64,000 nt of DNA. It comes from CAYOWK01 sp964407665. Lineage in GTDB: Bacteria > Pseudomonadota > Alphaproteobacteria > Caulobacterales > Hyphomonadaceae. Made by a program: the position numbers and the translations under genes. Of this stretch, positions 50,049 to 57,994 are shown piece after piece; the first letter of the stretch is position 1; every line of letters starts with the position of its first letter. Under the pieces are notes generated by a model. That model ran no database searches. It saw only the letters and a list, made by a program, of their open reading frames with translations, and was not told the origin of the DNA. The stretch is from positions 100,743-164,742 of the forward strand of contig CAYOWK010000001.1 in assembly GCA_964407665.1 (NCBI GenBank). The letters are read 5' to 3'.

Positions 50049-51518
50049 ATGTTCATGACGTCGCTCCTCGTGTTGCACCGCTATCTTGGCGTGGTGCTGG
50101 GCCTCCTGATGACGCTGTGGTGCCTCTCGGGTTTCGTCATGATGTACCAGGGCTTTCCGGGGGTGACGGGGGCCGAGCGTGAGGCCGGACTGGAGCGGCT
50201 GGATGTCGCCGGCTGCTGTGCGCTTGATGCGCTGCCCATTCCTGATGATGCCGCGGCCGATCGTTATCGCGTCGAGATGCTGAACGGCGAGGCCGTGCTG
50301 CGCATGCCCGCCGGACGTGGGCAGGATGTCTGGCGGCTGTCGGATGGGATGCGGTTGGGCGAGCTGGACGAAGCCGGCGTACGCGCTGTGGCGCAGCGGT
50401 TTGTCGATGCGCGCCCATCGCGCGGCGAGATTGTCTCGGCGGAGGTGATCCGGGTCGACCAGTGGACGCCAGCGATCTGGAAGAGCGAGGCGCCGATGTG
50501 GAAGGTCGTCTTCGACGACCGCGAGGCGACCTGGGTCTATGTGTCGGGCGCGAAGGGGCAGGTGGTCCAGGACGCCAGCGGGCGCGAGCGGCTGCTGTCG
50601 TGGTTCGGCGCGATCCCGCACTGGCTCTATCCGACGCTGCTGCGCGAGAACGGGCCACTGTGGACACAGGTGGTGATCTGGTCGGCGGCGCTGGGGACAT
50701 TCCTGACGGTGACCGGGCTGGTGGTTGGGTTCGTGAAGCTGCGGGGCAAGTCGGGGCGGTATTTCCCGTACCGCCGCTTCATGTGGTTCTGGCATCATGT
50801 GCTGGGCGTGTTTGCCGGCGCGCTGGTGCTGACCTGGACGTTCTCGGGCCTGCTGACGATGTCGCCCTGGGGGCTGTTCGAGAGCGAGCCGGAGATCACG
50901 CGCGCGGACCTTTCCGGTTCGGCGACGTGGGGACAGGCGAAGCCCGCGCTGGCGGCGGCGCTGGCCGCGGCAGGCGAGGGGGAGGCGGTCGCCATCCGCT
51001 CGTCGACGCTGTTCGGGGCGCCCTTCGCCATCGTGAAGCACCGCGACGGCTCGGAGCACAGGTTCGGCGGGCAGGGTTCGGCGCCATTTTCGGCGGACGC
51101 GGTGAGCGCTGCGATGGCCGCCTCGGACGGGGCGCTGGCGGGCGCGAAGCTGGACGTGCTGGAGAGCGAAGACGCCTACTATTACGGGCACAAGACCCCG
51201 GTCGACCTGCCGGTCCTGCGGCTGACCTTCGCCGACAGGGATGCGACGCGGGCTTATCTCGACATGGAGACGGGCGAGGTGGCGCGGCTCGCGGATGGAA
51301 CCTCCAAGCGGTATCGCTGGCTGGAGAGCGGGTTCCACTCGTTCGACTGGCCGGTGATCAGGAACCGCCCGCTGTGGGATGCGGTCGTGCTGCTGCTGAT
51401 GGCGGCGGTGACGCTGGCCTGCGCGACGGGGGCGTGGATGTCGTTCACGCGGATCGGGCGCGACTTTGGCCGCATGCGGGACTGGCTGAAGGGCCTTGGC
51501 GCGAAGGCGGGCCAATAG
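50049..51518 (+). CDS. PepSY-associated TM helix protein
   Basis: A 489-residue inner-membrane protein with an N-terminal TM (LHRYLGVVLGLLMTLWCLSG), PepSY-type segments (YRVEMLNGEAVLRMPAGRGQ, then WKVVFDDREATWVYVSGAKG) and three more TMs. Such proteins often follow TonB receptor genes and are thought to reduce or release iron from imported siderophores. Expression together with the upstream receptor is likely. Confidence 0.82.
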   Translation: MFMTSLLVLHRYLGVVLGLLMTLWCLSGFVMMYQGFPGVTGAEREAGLERLDVAGCCALDALPIPDDAAADRYRVEMLNGEAVLRMPAGRGQDVWRLSDGMRLGELDEAGVRAVAQRFVDARPSRGEIVSAEVIRVDQWTPAIWKSEAPMWKVVFDDREATWVYVSGAKGQVVQDASGRERLLSWFGAIPHWLYPTLLRENGPLWTQVVIWSAALGTFLTVTGLVVGFVKLRGKSGRYFPYRRFMWFWHHVLGVFAGALVLTWTFSGLLTMSPWGLFESEPEITRADLSGSATWGQAKPALAAALAAAGEGEAVAIRSSTLFGAPFAIVKHRDGSEHRFGGQGSAPFSADAVSAAMAASDGALAGAKLDVLESEDAYYYGHKTPVDLPVLRLTFADRDATRAYLDMETGEVARLADGTSKRYRWLESGFHSFDWPVIRNRPLWDAVVLLLMAAVTLACATGAWMSFTRIGRDFGRMRDWLKGLGAKAGQ

Positions 51519-51569
51519 AAAAGGCCGCAGGGCGAACCTGCGGCCTTTCCGGTGTTGTGGATCGACAGC

Positions 51570-52124
51570 CTAGCTGGCGAGGCGGTGCAGGTAGTCCATC
51601 TCGCGGGCGCGGCGTTCGCGTTTCTTGGCGGGCTGGAAGGCCACCTGCGCGTGGTCGGCGCAGTAAGGCGAGCCATGGCACGAGGCGCGGCCGCAGAAGC
51701 CGAAGGCGGCGTCCGCCGGATCGCCGATCGGCCATTTGCACATCGAGTCCTTCACGGTCAGCACCGTGACCATGTCGCCGTTGGGCAGGCGCTTGGGTTC
51801 GATGAAGGCGGGGACCACCGGTCCGGCCTCGTATTCCACTGGGTCGCGGAGTTCGACGGCGAGCTGCTGGCTGCGGCCCAGAACGGGGGTCGCGGCGGCG
51901 CGGGGCGCTGTGGCGGCGACGTGCTGGGGCTTGGGCCTGGCGAGCCGGGGCGGACGCTTGACCGGCCGCGAGGGAGTCGCCCGGCCGGAGAGTCCCAGGC
52001 GATGCACTTTCCCGATCACGGCGTTGCGCGTGACGCTTCCGAGTTTCTTCGCGATCTGGCTGGCGCTGTGCCCTTCGGCCCAGAGTTTCTTGAGTTCTTG
52101 TACGCGTTCTTCGGTCCAGCCCAT
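51570..52124 (-). CDS. gcrA: GcrA cell-cycle regulator
   Basis: A 184-residue GcrA protein. The N-terminal HTH domain is WTEERVQELKKLWAEGHSAS, then KKLGSVTRNAVIGKVHRLGL. A Pro/Ala linker follows, and the C-terminal sigma70-binding segment has CKWPIGDP, FCGRASCHGSPYCADHAQVA. GcrA activates cell-cycle genes whose promoters carry CcrM-methylated GANTC sites. Its own upstream region has eight GANTC sites, which suggests methylation-dependent autoregulation. Confidence 0.94.
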   Translation of the reverse strand: MGWTEERVQELKKLWAEGHSASQIAKKLGSVTRNAVIGKVHRLGLSGRATPSRPVKRPPRLARPKPQHVAATAPRAAATPVLGRSQQLAVELRDPVEYEAGPVVPAFIEPKRLPNGDMVTVLTVKDSMCKWPIGDPADAAFGFCGRASCHGSPYCADHAQVAFQPAKKRERRAREMDYLHRLAS

Positions 52125-52125
52125 G

Positions 52126-52480
52126 GATTCATCTCCTCAGCCTTGGAGAATCATGCAAGACACAATATCTAGGCCGTGCCGCGTGACGCTCGCCCCTAAT
52201 TAACTAGGGATAGTAGCGATCGGCTCCCAACCCGCAACATGCGGCGCCCCTTGCTAACAGGTTAATCAATATATTGGGCCGATTCGGCCCGCGAGTGAGT
52301 CAGAAGGTCGCAAGACGCTTTTCGGCGGGTGTTGCCCGTAGGACTCAACTTTCAGGGGAAGTTCCCGTCCTGGACTCGTTTCGGACTCAGGACCGAAATT
52401 GTGTCCGGAGCCGGGCCGGGCGCCTTGCGGTGCGTCCGGCAAGGCGACATGTGGTGAGTGGGCTGTCTTGAGCCTGAATC
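52126..52480. promoter_or_regulatory. gcrA upstream region with eight GANTC (CcrM) sites
   Basis: GANTC occurs at 52126, 52148, 52281, 52297, 52342, 52373, 52384 and 52476, eight times in 355 bp where chance gives about 1.4. The region lies between gcrA (leftward) and an ABC-2 permease gene (rightward) and holds no other gene. CcrM methylates GANTC, and GcrA binds methylated sites, so both genes could be controlled through them. Confidence 0.7.
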
Positions 52481-52498
52481 CCGCCCGGAATGTGACCC

Positions 52499-53344
52499 AT
52501 GGACCAGACCCTCCAGCGACCGGCCCAGGACGTCCCGGCGGCCCACCCGGTCGCCCCCCGCACCTATGGGGCGGTGAACTGGATCGGGCTGTGGACGCTG
52601 TGCCTGCGCGAGACGCGCCGGTTCTGGAAGGTGGGCATGCAGACGCTGTTTGCGCCTGTGGTGTCCACTCTGCTGATGCTGTTCGTGTTCAAGCTGGCGT
52701 TTCCGGCCAGCGCGTCGGCCGGAATGGGAAACCTGACCTTCGAGGCGTTCCTGGCCCCGGGCGTCACCATGATGGCGATCCTCAACAACGCCTTCGCCAA
52801 TACCTCCTCCTCGCTGATCATCGCCAAGGTCCAGGGCAATTCGGTCGACTTCCTGATGCCGCCCCTGTCGCCGCTGGAGCTGACGCTGGGCTTCCTGTCA
52901 GGCGCGGTGTCGCGCGGACTGCTGGTGGGCATCGTCACGTTCGTGGCGATCTGGGCGCTGCAGATCACGCCGTTCGCCATCGCCCACCTCTGGGCCGTGC
53001 TCTACTATTCGGTGATCGCATCGCTGTTCATGGGCGCGGTGGGCCTGCTGGGCGGGGTCTGGGCCGACAAGTTCGACCACATGGCGGCGGTGCAGAACTT
53101 CGTCATCATGCCGCTGACCATGCTGTCGGGCACGTTCTATCCGATCAGCCGCCTGCCGGAGCCGTTCCTGACGGCTTCGCACTTCAACCCGTTCTTCCAC
53201 ATGATCGACGGCTTCCGGTACGGCTTCACCGGCCGGCACGAGGGCGACCTGCTGCTGGGCGCCGTCTACAGCCTGGTCATCACGCTGGCCCTGTGCGGCG
53301 CGTGCTGGGCGCTGTTCCGGTCGGGCTGGAAGCTGAAGGCGTAG
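52499..53344 (+). CDS. ABC-2-type transporter permease
   Basis: A 281-residue permease with six TMs in the ABC-2 pattern (MQTLFAPVVSTLLMLFVFKL, APGVTMMAILNNAFANTSSS, LTMLSGTFYPISRLPEPF). This is the YadH/NodJ-like group. Its ATPase partner is not adjacent to it here. The product probably exports a lipid, polysaccharide or drug. ATG 52499 is preceded by a GANTC-rich region shared with gcrA. Confidence 0.85.
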   Translation: MDQTLQRPAQDVPAAHPVAPRTYGAVNWIGLWTLCLRETRRFWKVGMQTLFAPVVSTLLMLFVFKLAFPASASAGMGNLTFEAFLAPGVTMMAILNNAFANTSSSLIIAKVQGNSVDFLMPPLSPLELTLGFLSGAVSRGLLVGIVTFVAIWALQITPFAIAHLWAVLYYSVIASLFMGAVGLLGGVWADKFDHMAAVQNFVIMPLTMLSGTFYPISRLPEPFLTASHFNPFFHMIDGFRYGFTGRHEGDLLLGAVYSLVITLALCGACWALFRSGWKLKA

Positions 53345-53351
53345 CGCATCT

Positions 53352-53460
53352 AGAGCATGATCGGTTTTGGCGGAAACGCCAAAACCGTCAATCATGCTCT
53401 ACACTTCTGATTAGAGACGGATTCACGAATTTGGTGGGATCGCTTTGCGATTCCACCAAA
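53352..53460. repeat. Two palindromic units between convergent genes
   Basis: The first (53352-53400) is AGAGCATGAT-C-GGTTTTGGCG-GAAA-CGCCAAAACC-N4-ATCATGCTCT. The second (53430-53460) is TTTGGTGG-N-ATCGC-TTT-GCGAT-N-CCACCAAA. Both fold into long hairpins and can terminate the permease and the HlyD operon from opposite sides. The first belongs to the same class as the repeat at 49920. Confidence 0.75.
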
Positions 53461-53472
53461 GTCGATCCGGCT

Positions 53473-54708
53473 CTAGCCGGGGGAGCGGTCCGTGATGCGT
53501 GCGCCGTCGCGGATGTCCTCTCCCGGGTAGATCACGACGGACACGCCTTCCTCTACGCCGGACCGGATCTCCGTGACGCGGCCATTGTCGCGGCCCGTTT
53601 CCACCGGCGTGAGGCGAGCGCGGCCCTTTTCAGCTCGGAAGACCGCCCAGCCCTCGCCGTGGCGGAAGAGGGCGGCGGAGGGGGCCTGTATGACGTCCTC
53701 CGCGCGCCACGTCTCTATGGCGGCCTCGACCCTGTAGTCATGTCCCAGCATGGCGAACTCCGCGGTGGGCGCCTCGATCGCCACCACCACGTTGACGCGC
53801 TGCTCCTCGACGCCGAGTGCCGAGATCTTCGTGAAGCCGGCCGGCTCGACGCGGAGGACCCGTCCGTTCAGCTCCGCCCCGCCCCAGCCGTCGAGCCGGA
53901 CCGCGGCGTCCTTCGCCACCTGCACGGCTTCGGTCGAAAGCAGCTCCACGACGACCTCGAGCCGGGAGAGATCGCCCACCGTCAGGACGGGCGTTCCGGC
54001 CTGCACCACGCCCTCGCTTTCCTGCGGCACGGCCAGGACGCGGCCTGCGACAGGCGAAACGATGTTCACGGTCTCGATACCGTTGTCGCGGGAGCGGGGC
54101 GGGTCGAGCCGGGCGCGTGCGGCGGAGAGCTCTGCTTCACGCAGGCGGACGTCGGAGACAGCGGAAGCGTGTGCGGCCTCGGCGTTGGCGAGCTCCAGCC
54201 TCGCCCGTTCGGCGGCGGCGGGCGCGATGACGCCGCCCGCCAGCAGCGTTTCGGCGCGGCCTGCATCCCTGCGGGCCGTCGCCAGCGCGGTCTCCGCTCG
54301 CTTCTGCTGGGCGCTCGCCGCCTTCACGCCAGCACGGGCGGCGGCGACCTGCGCCTCGGCCTCCCGTTGCGTGCGGGAATCGAGGATGCCGGCGTCCACG
54401 GGCGCGAGGCGGGCGAGCATCTGGCCCGCCTCCACGGCGTCGCCGGGTTCGACCTCGACCCGCAGCAACCGCCCGGTCACGGGCGCGGAGAGGCGGAAGA
54501 TGTCCTTGAGGCGCGTGCGGCCTTCTTCGCGGACCTCGGCTGTCATGGCGCCGCGCGTGACTGGGGCCGTCTCCACTTCGACAGGACGGGGCACGAAGGA
54601 CCAGCCGATCGCGGCGGCCAGAACGACCGCCGCGGCGATCCAGAAGGCGGTGCGGAAGGACCACTGGATGGAGGGGATGGCGATCCTGGCGAAGGTGAAG
54701 CCGGTCAT
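53473..54708 (-). CDS. HlyD-family periplasmic adaptor of an ABC exporter
   Basis: A 411-residue membrane fusion protein with an N-terminal TM (FWIAAAVVLAAAIGWSFVP), a lipoyl-type domain (LSAPVTGRLLRVEVEPGDAV), a long alpha-helical hairpin (about residues 105-195) and barrel domains (ILTVGDLSRLEVVVELLSTE). It is the DevB/MacA-like partner of the FtsX-type permease and ATPase genes that precede it in the operon. Confidence 0.87.
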   Translation of the reverse strand: MTGFTFARIAIPSIQWSFRTAFWIAAAVVLAAAIGWSFVPRPVEVETAPVTRGAMTAEVREEGRTRLKDIFRLSAPVTGRLLRVEVEPGDAVEAGQMLARLAPVDAGILDSRTQREAEAQVAAARAGVKAASAQQKRAETALATARRDAGRAETLLAGGVIAPAAAERARLELANAEAAHASAVSDVRLREAELSAARARLDPPRSRDNGIETVNIVSPVAGRVLAVPQESEGVVQAGTPVLTVGDLSRLEVVVELLSTEAVQVAKDAAVRLDGWGGAELNGRVLRVEPAGFTKISALGVEEQRVNVVVAIEAPTAEFAMLGHDYRVEAAIETWRAEDVIQAPSAALFRHGEGWAVFRAEKGRARLTPVETGRDNGRVTEIRSGVEEGVSVVIYPGEDIRDGARITDRSPG

Positions 54709-54709
54709 G

Positions 54710-57103
54710 TCAGCCTTCTCGCGTCTTTAGGACCGCTATCATGTCGAGCGTGTCGACCCGGCGGCGGACCAGGAGGCTCGCAGCGGCGGTGACGATGACA
54801 AGCACCAGCGCAGCATAGCCGTAAGTGGAGGGGTTGATGAGAAACGGGAGTCGAAAAAGGTCGGAGCTCATGGCGGAGGCCAGGAATTGAGCCAGCAACG
54901 TTCCGCCGACGCCCGCCAGCGGCAGGGCGAGCAGCGTCAGGAAGGCGACCTCGCCGAGGAGGATGTAGGAGACCTCGGCCCGCGTGAAGCCGAGCACGCG
55001 CAGCGAAGCCAGCTCGCGCGAGCGCTCCGCGAAGGAGATGCGCACGCTGTTGTAGGCGACGCCGGCGGCGATCAGGCCGGCGAAGGCCGTGTAGACGTAG
55101 ATGCTGACGCCGATATTGCGGTCCATCAGGGTGCGGAAATTCTGCTCGGCCTGCCGTTCAAGTCCCACGCCCGCCACCATCGGCGCGTCCTTCAGGTCCC
55201 GGTAGAGCGCGGCTTCGGCGGCCGGGTCGACGCGAAGATAGGCGCCGGACACGACGTCGCCCTCACGCATCAGCTGGTTGAGATCGGAGCGCTGCATCCA
55301 GGCGCCGGATCCGATCAGCGTGGTCACGACGGCGGACACGGGCTGGCGCACGACGGGGCGGGCGCCCTCCGTCACCTCGATCTCGAGCATGTCCCCCGCC
55401 TCGACGCCCAGCTTGTCGGCAAGGTCGCGTGAGAGGACCAGGCCGCCGGGCGGCGGGACAACGGGTTGCTCGCGCGAATCAAGGGCCCGCGAGAGCTGGG
55501 CGCCGGGTTCGAGGCCGGTCAGGGCGGCGCGTTCGTTCAGATGGCCGCCGTGCAGACGGACTGCGACAGACCTGTAGGGCTCGGCGAGTGCGACGCCGGG
55601 CCTGCGAGACAGGTCGAACAGCGCTGACTTGTCACGCGGTTCGATCAGCGTGACGGAAACGTCGTGGCGGTTGGCGACGCTGAAATAGATCCGCACCATC
55701 TCCTCCATGGCGTCGATGAAGAACAGGGTCGCGATGAGCAGCGCGCCGGAAACGGCCACACCCGCCATCGTGAAGGCGGCCCGCATGGGCCAGCGCACGA
55801 TCTGGCGCAGGATCATCCGCGTCTGCTGGTCGAGCGCGGACCAGCCGGTGACGGTCTGTCCGAGGGCGCGGGAGTAGTCCGGAGGCGGAGGCGAGCGCAT
55901 GGCTTCCGCCGGATGGAGCCGGACGGCGTTCATGACGGCCAGCAGCGCCCCGCCGCCGACCGAGACGGCGACGGCCGCCATGACAATCAAATAGACGGCG
56001 GGATCAGCCTCGAAGACCAGAAATGGAAAGCGGTAATAGTCCGCATAGAGCTCCGCCATTGACCGGCCGAGCCACTGGCCGAGCCCCGCGCCGATCAGGA
56101 GCCCGACCGCGGCCAGCACGGACACGAGCTTCATGTAGTGCAGGGCGATGGCCGTACTGGAATAGCCGAACGCCTTCATCAGGCCGATGTCGGCGCGCTC
56201 GGTTGCGATCAGGCGGGTGATGACCACGTTTACCAGGAAGGCGGCGACCGCAAGGAAGATGGGCGGGATCAGGTTCGCCATCGTTCGAAGCTGGTCGAGT
56301 TCGCTGGAGATGAAGGCGTCTGAGATGTGCTCCTTGCGGCCATAGGCGCCGACGCCGCCGTATGGCGCGAGGGTCGCATCGACCTCCGCGACGACGGCGT
56401 CGAGGCTGGCGCCGGGCGAGAGGCGGATGACCGCCTCGTTGAAGGCGTTGTCCTGCCCCGCCGCCTGGCCGAGCGCGTCGCGGTCCATCCATATGACGCC
56501 GAACAGCCTGTCATCCGGCACCAGCTGACCGGGCGCGATGGCGTAGACGTGCTCGGGCGAGAGGGCGAGGCCGACGATGGTGAGCTGCTCGCGGCCGCCC
56601 TGCAGCAGGGTCGCCAGCGTGTCGCCCGTCCGCAGGCCGTGCGCCTCGGCGAAGCTCTTCAGGACGACCGCTTCGTGGCGGGCCCCGGGCGCGGGCAAGC
56701 GCCCGAGCGCCAGGAAGACGCCGTTCACCGAAGCGTCTCGCCCGTCCTCCGGGAGGGAAATGGCCTGGCCGCTGGCCGGCTCGTCCATGCCGGGAATATC
56801 GAACTGGGCGCGGGTTCGCACGCGCGCCTCGACAGCGGCGACGCCCGGAACGGCTCGCAACGCTTCGGCCTCCCGGACGGGCGCGCGGACGGCAGGGGCC
56901 CAGATGTCGGCGAAGCGGTAGCGGTCGTAATAGGCGTCGCGCGTGCCCTCGAGCGATGAAAGCATGCCCTCGGCGAGCAGCTGGACCGCCGCGCCAGCGG
57001 CGATGACGAGGGCAATGGCCAGCGCCTGTCCCCACATGCCGGCGAGGTCCCGCAGGAGCTTGCGGTCGAGCGGAGGGACGAAGGCAGGGAAGCGCAGTCT
57101 CAC
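54710..57103 (-). CDS. Large FtsX-type ABC permease
   Basis: A 797-residue permease with two FtsX modules: a TM at the start (LAGMWGQALAIALVIAAGAA), a periplasmic domain, a TM bundle (NLIPPIFLAVAAFLVNVVIT to SVLAAVGLLIGAGLG), then a second set ending YAALVLVIVTAAASLLVRR. This doubled size is that of DUF214/LolE-like exporters. It exports lipophilic molecules or lipoproteins with the HlyD protein. Its start overlaps the ATPase stop by 4 bp. Confidence 0.88.
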   Translation of the reverse strand: MRLRFPAFVPPLDRKLLRDLAGMWGQALAIALVIAAGAAVQLLAEGMLSSLEGTRDAYYDRYRFADIWAPAVRAPVREAEALRAVPGVAAVEARVRTRAQFDIPGMDEPASGQAISLPEDGRDASVNGVFLALGRLPAPGARHEAVVLKSFAEAHGLRTGDTLATLLQGGREQLTIVGLALSPEHVYAIAPGQLVPDDRLFGVIWMDRDALGQAAGQDNAFNEAVIRLSPGASLDAVVAEVDATLAPYGGVGAYGRKEHISDAFISSELDQLRTMANLIPPIFLAVAAFLVNVVITRLIATERADIGLMKAFGYSSTAIALHYMKLVSVLAAVGLLIGAGLGQWLGRSMAELYADYYRFPFLVFEADPAVYLIVMAAVAVSVGGGALLAVMNAVRLHPAEAMRSPPPPDYSRALGQTVTGWSALDQQTRMILRQIVRWPMRAAFTMAGVAVSGALLIATLFFIDAMEEMVRIYFSVANRHDVSVTLIEPRDKSALFDLSRRPGVALAEPYRSVAVRLHGGHLNERAALTGLEPGAQLSRALDSREQPVVPPPGGLVLSRDLADKLGVEAGDMLEIEVTEGARPVVRQPVSAVVTTLIGSGAWMQRSDLNQLMREGDVVSGAYLRVDPAAEAALYRDLKDAPMVAGVGLERQAEQNFRTLMDRNIGVSIYVYTAFAGLIAAGVAYNSVRISFAERSRELASLRVLGFTRAEVSYILLGEVAFLTLLALPLAGVGGTLLAQFLASAMSSDLFRLPFLINPSTYGYAALVLVIVTAAASLLVRRRVDTLDMIAVLKTREG

Positions 57104-57816
57104 CAGGAGAGCTCCCGTGCGGGCTTGCGCTCGGCGATCGAGCGCACGTCGCGGATGGCGCCGTCTGCGAAGGAGACAACGCGGTGCGCCATGTCGGCGA
57201 CGCCCGCATTGTGCGTGATGACCAGGGTGGTGGCGCCCAGGGTGCGGTTGACCGTTTCAAGCACTTCAAGCACGCGGACCCCCGTGGCGCTGTCGAGTGC
57301 TCCGGTGGGCTCGTCGCAGAGGAGGACGGAGGGCTGCTTGGCGATCGCGCGGGCGATGGCGACGCGCTGCTGTTCCCCGCCGGACATCTGGGCCGGGAAA
57401 TGGTCCATCCGGCCGGAAAGGCCGACGAGGTCCAGCGCCTCTTCCGGGGTCAGCGGCTTGTCGGCGATCTCGGTGACAAGCGCCACGTTCTCGCGGGCGG
57501 TGAGACTGGGGATCAGATTGTAGAACTGGAAGATGAAGCCGACATGGCGGCGCCGGTAGCGGGTGAGCTGGGTCTGGCTGGCGCGCGAGAGGTCCTGGTC
57601 GCGGAACATCACGGTTCCCGCCGTGGCGCTGTCCAGCCCGCCCAGGATGTTGAGAAGGGTGGACTTTCCGCTGCCGGATGGGCCGAGAAGCACGATCATC
57701 TCGCCCTCCGGCAGGTCGAGATCGACCCCCCGCAAGGCGTGAACCTGCGTCTCGCCCGAGCCATAGATCTTGGTCAGGCCGCGTGTCGAAAAGCAGGTGG
57801 GCGGCGCGCCGGCCAT
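57100..57816 (-). CDS. ABC exporter ATP-binding protein (DevA/MacB type)
   Basis: A 238-residue ATPase with Walker A GPSGSGKSTLLN, the Q-loop in FIFQFYNLIPSLTARENV, signature MSGGEQQR and Walker B SVLLCDEPTGALD. ATG 57816 follows a GGAGG ribosome-binding site. It is first in the ATPase-permease-HlyD operon. Confidence 0.9.
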   Translation of the reverse strand: MAGAPPTCFSTRGLTKIYGSGETQVHALRGVDLDLPEGEMIVLLGPSGSGKSTLLNILGGLDSATAGTVMFRDQDLSRASQTQLTRYRRRHVGFIFQFYNLIPSLTARENVALVTEIADKPLTPEEALDLVGLSGRMDHFPAQMSGGEQQRVAIARAIAKQPSVLLCDEPTGALDSATGVRVLEVLETVNRTLGATTLVITHNAGVADMAHRVVSFADGAIRDVRSIAERKPARELSW

Positions 57817-57994
57817 GTCCTGCCTGCCTCCTTTCGTCCGGGAATGCCGAGCGTGCGGACGCATATTGCCCGATCCCGCCGCCGGCATTGACCCAAATCA
57901 CTCGGACGGCGAATGCCGGCGCGTGGACAAAGGCCGCCGGCGCGCGCATCCTTGCCCGAAACGCCCGTTAAGAGGCGATCCGAGGGAGGAACAC

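Noticed and set aside
52141..52280. CtrA box (TTAA-N7-TTAA) in the gcrA upstream region
   Set aside because: TTAA occurs, but no second half with the correct spacing was found.
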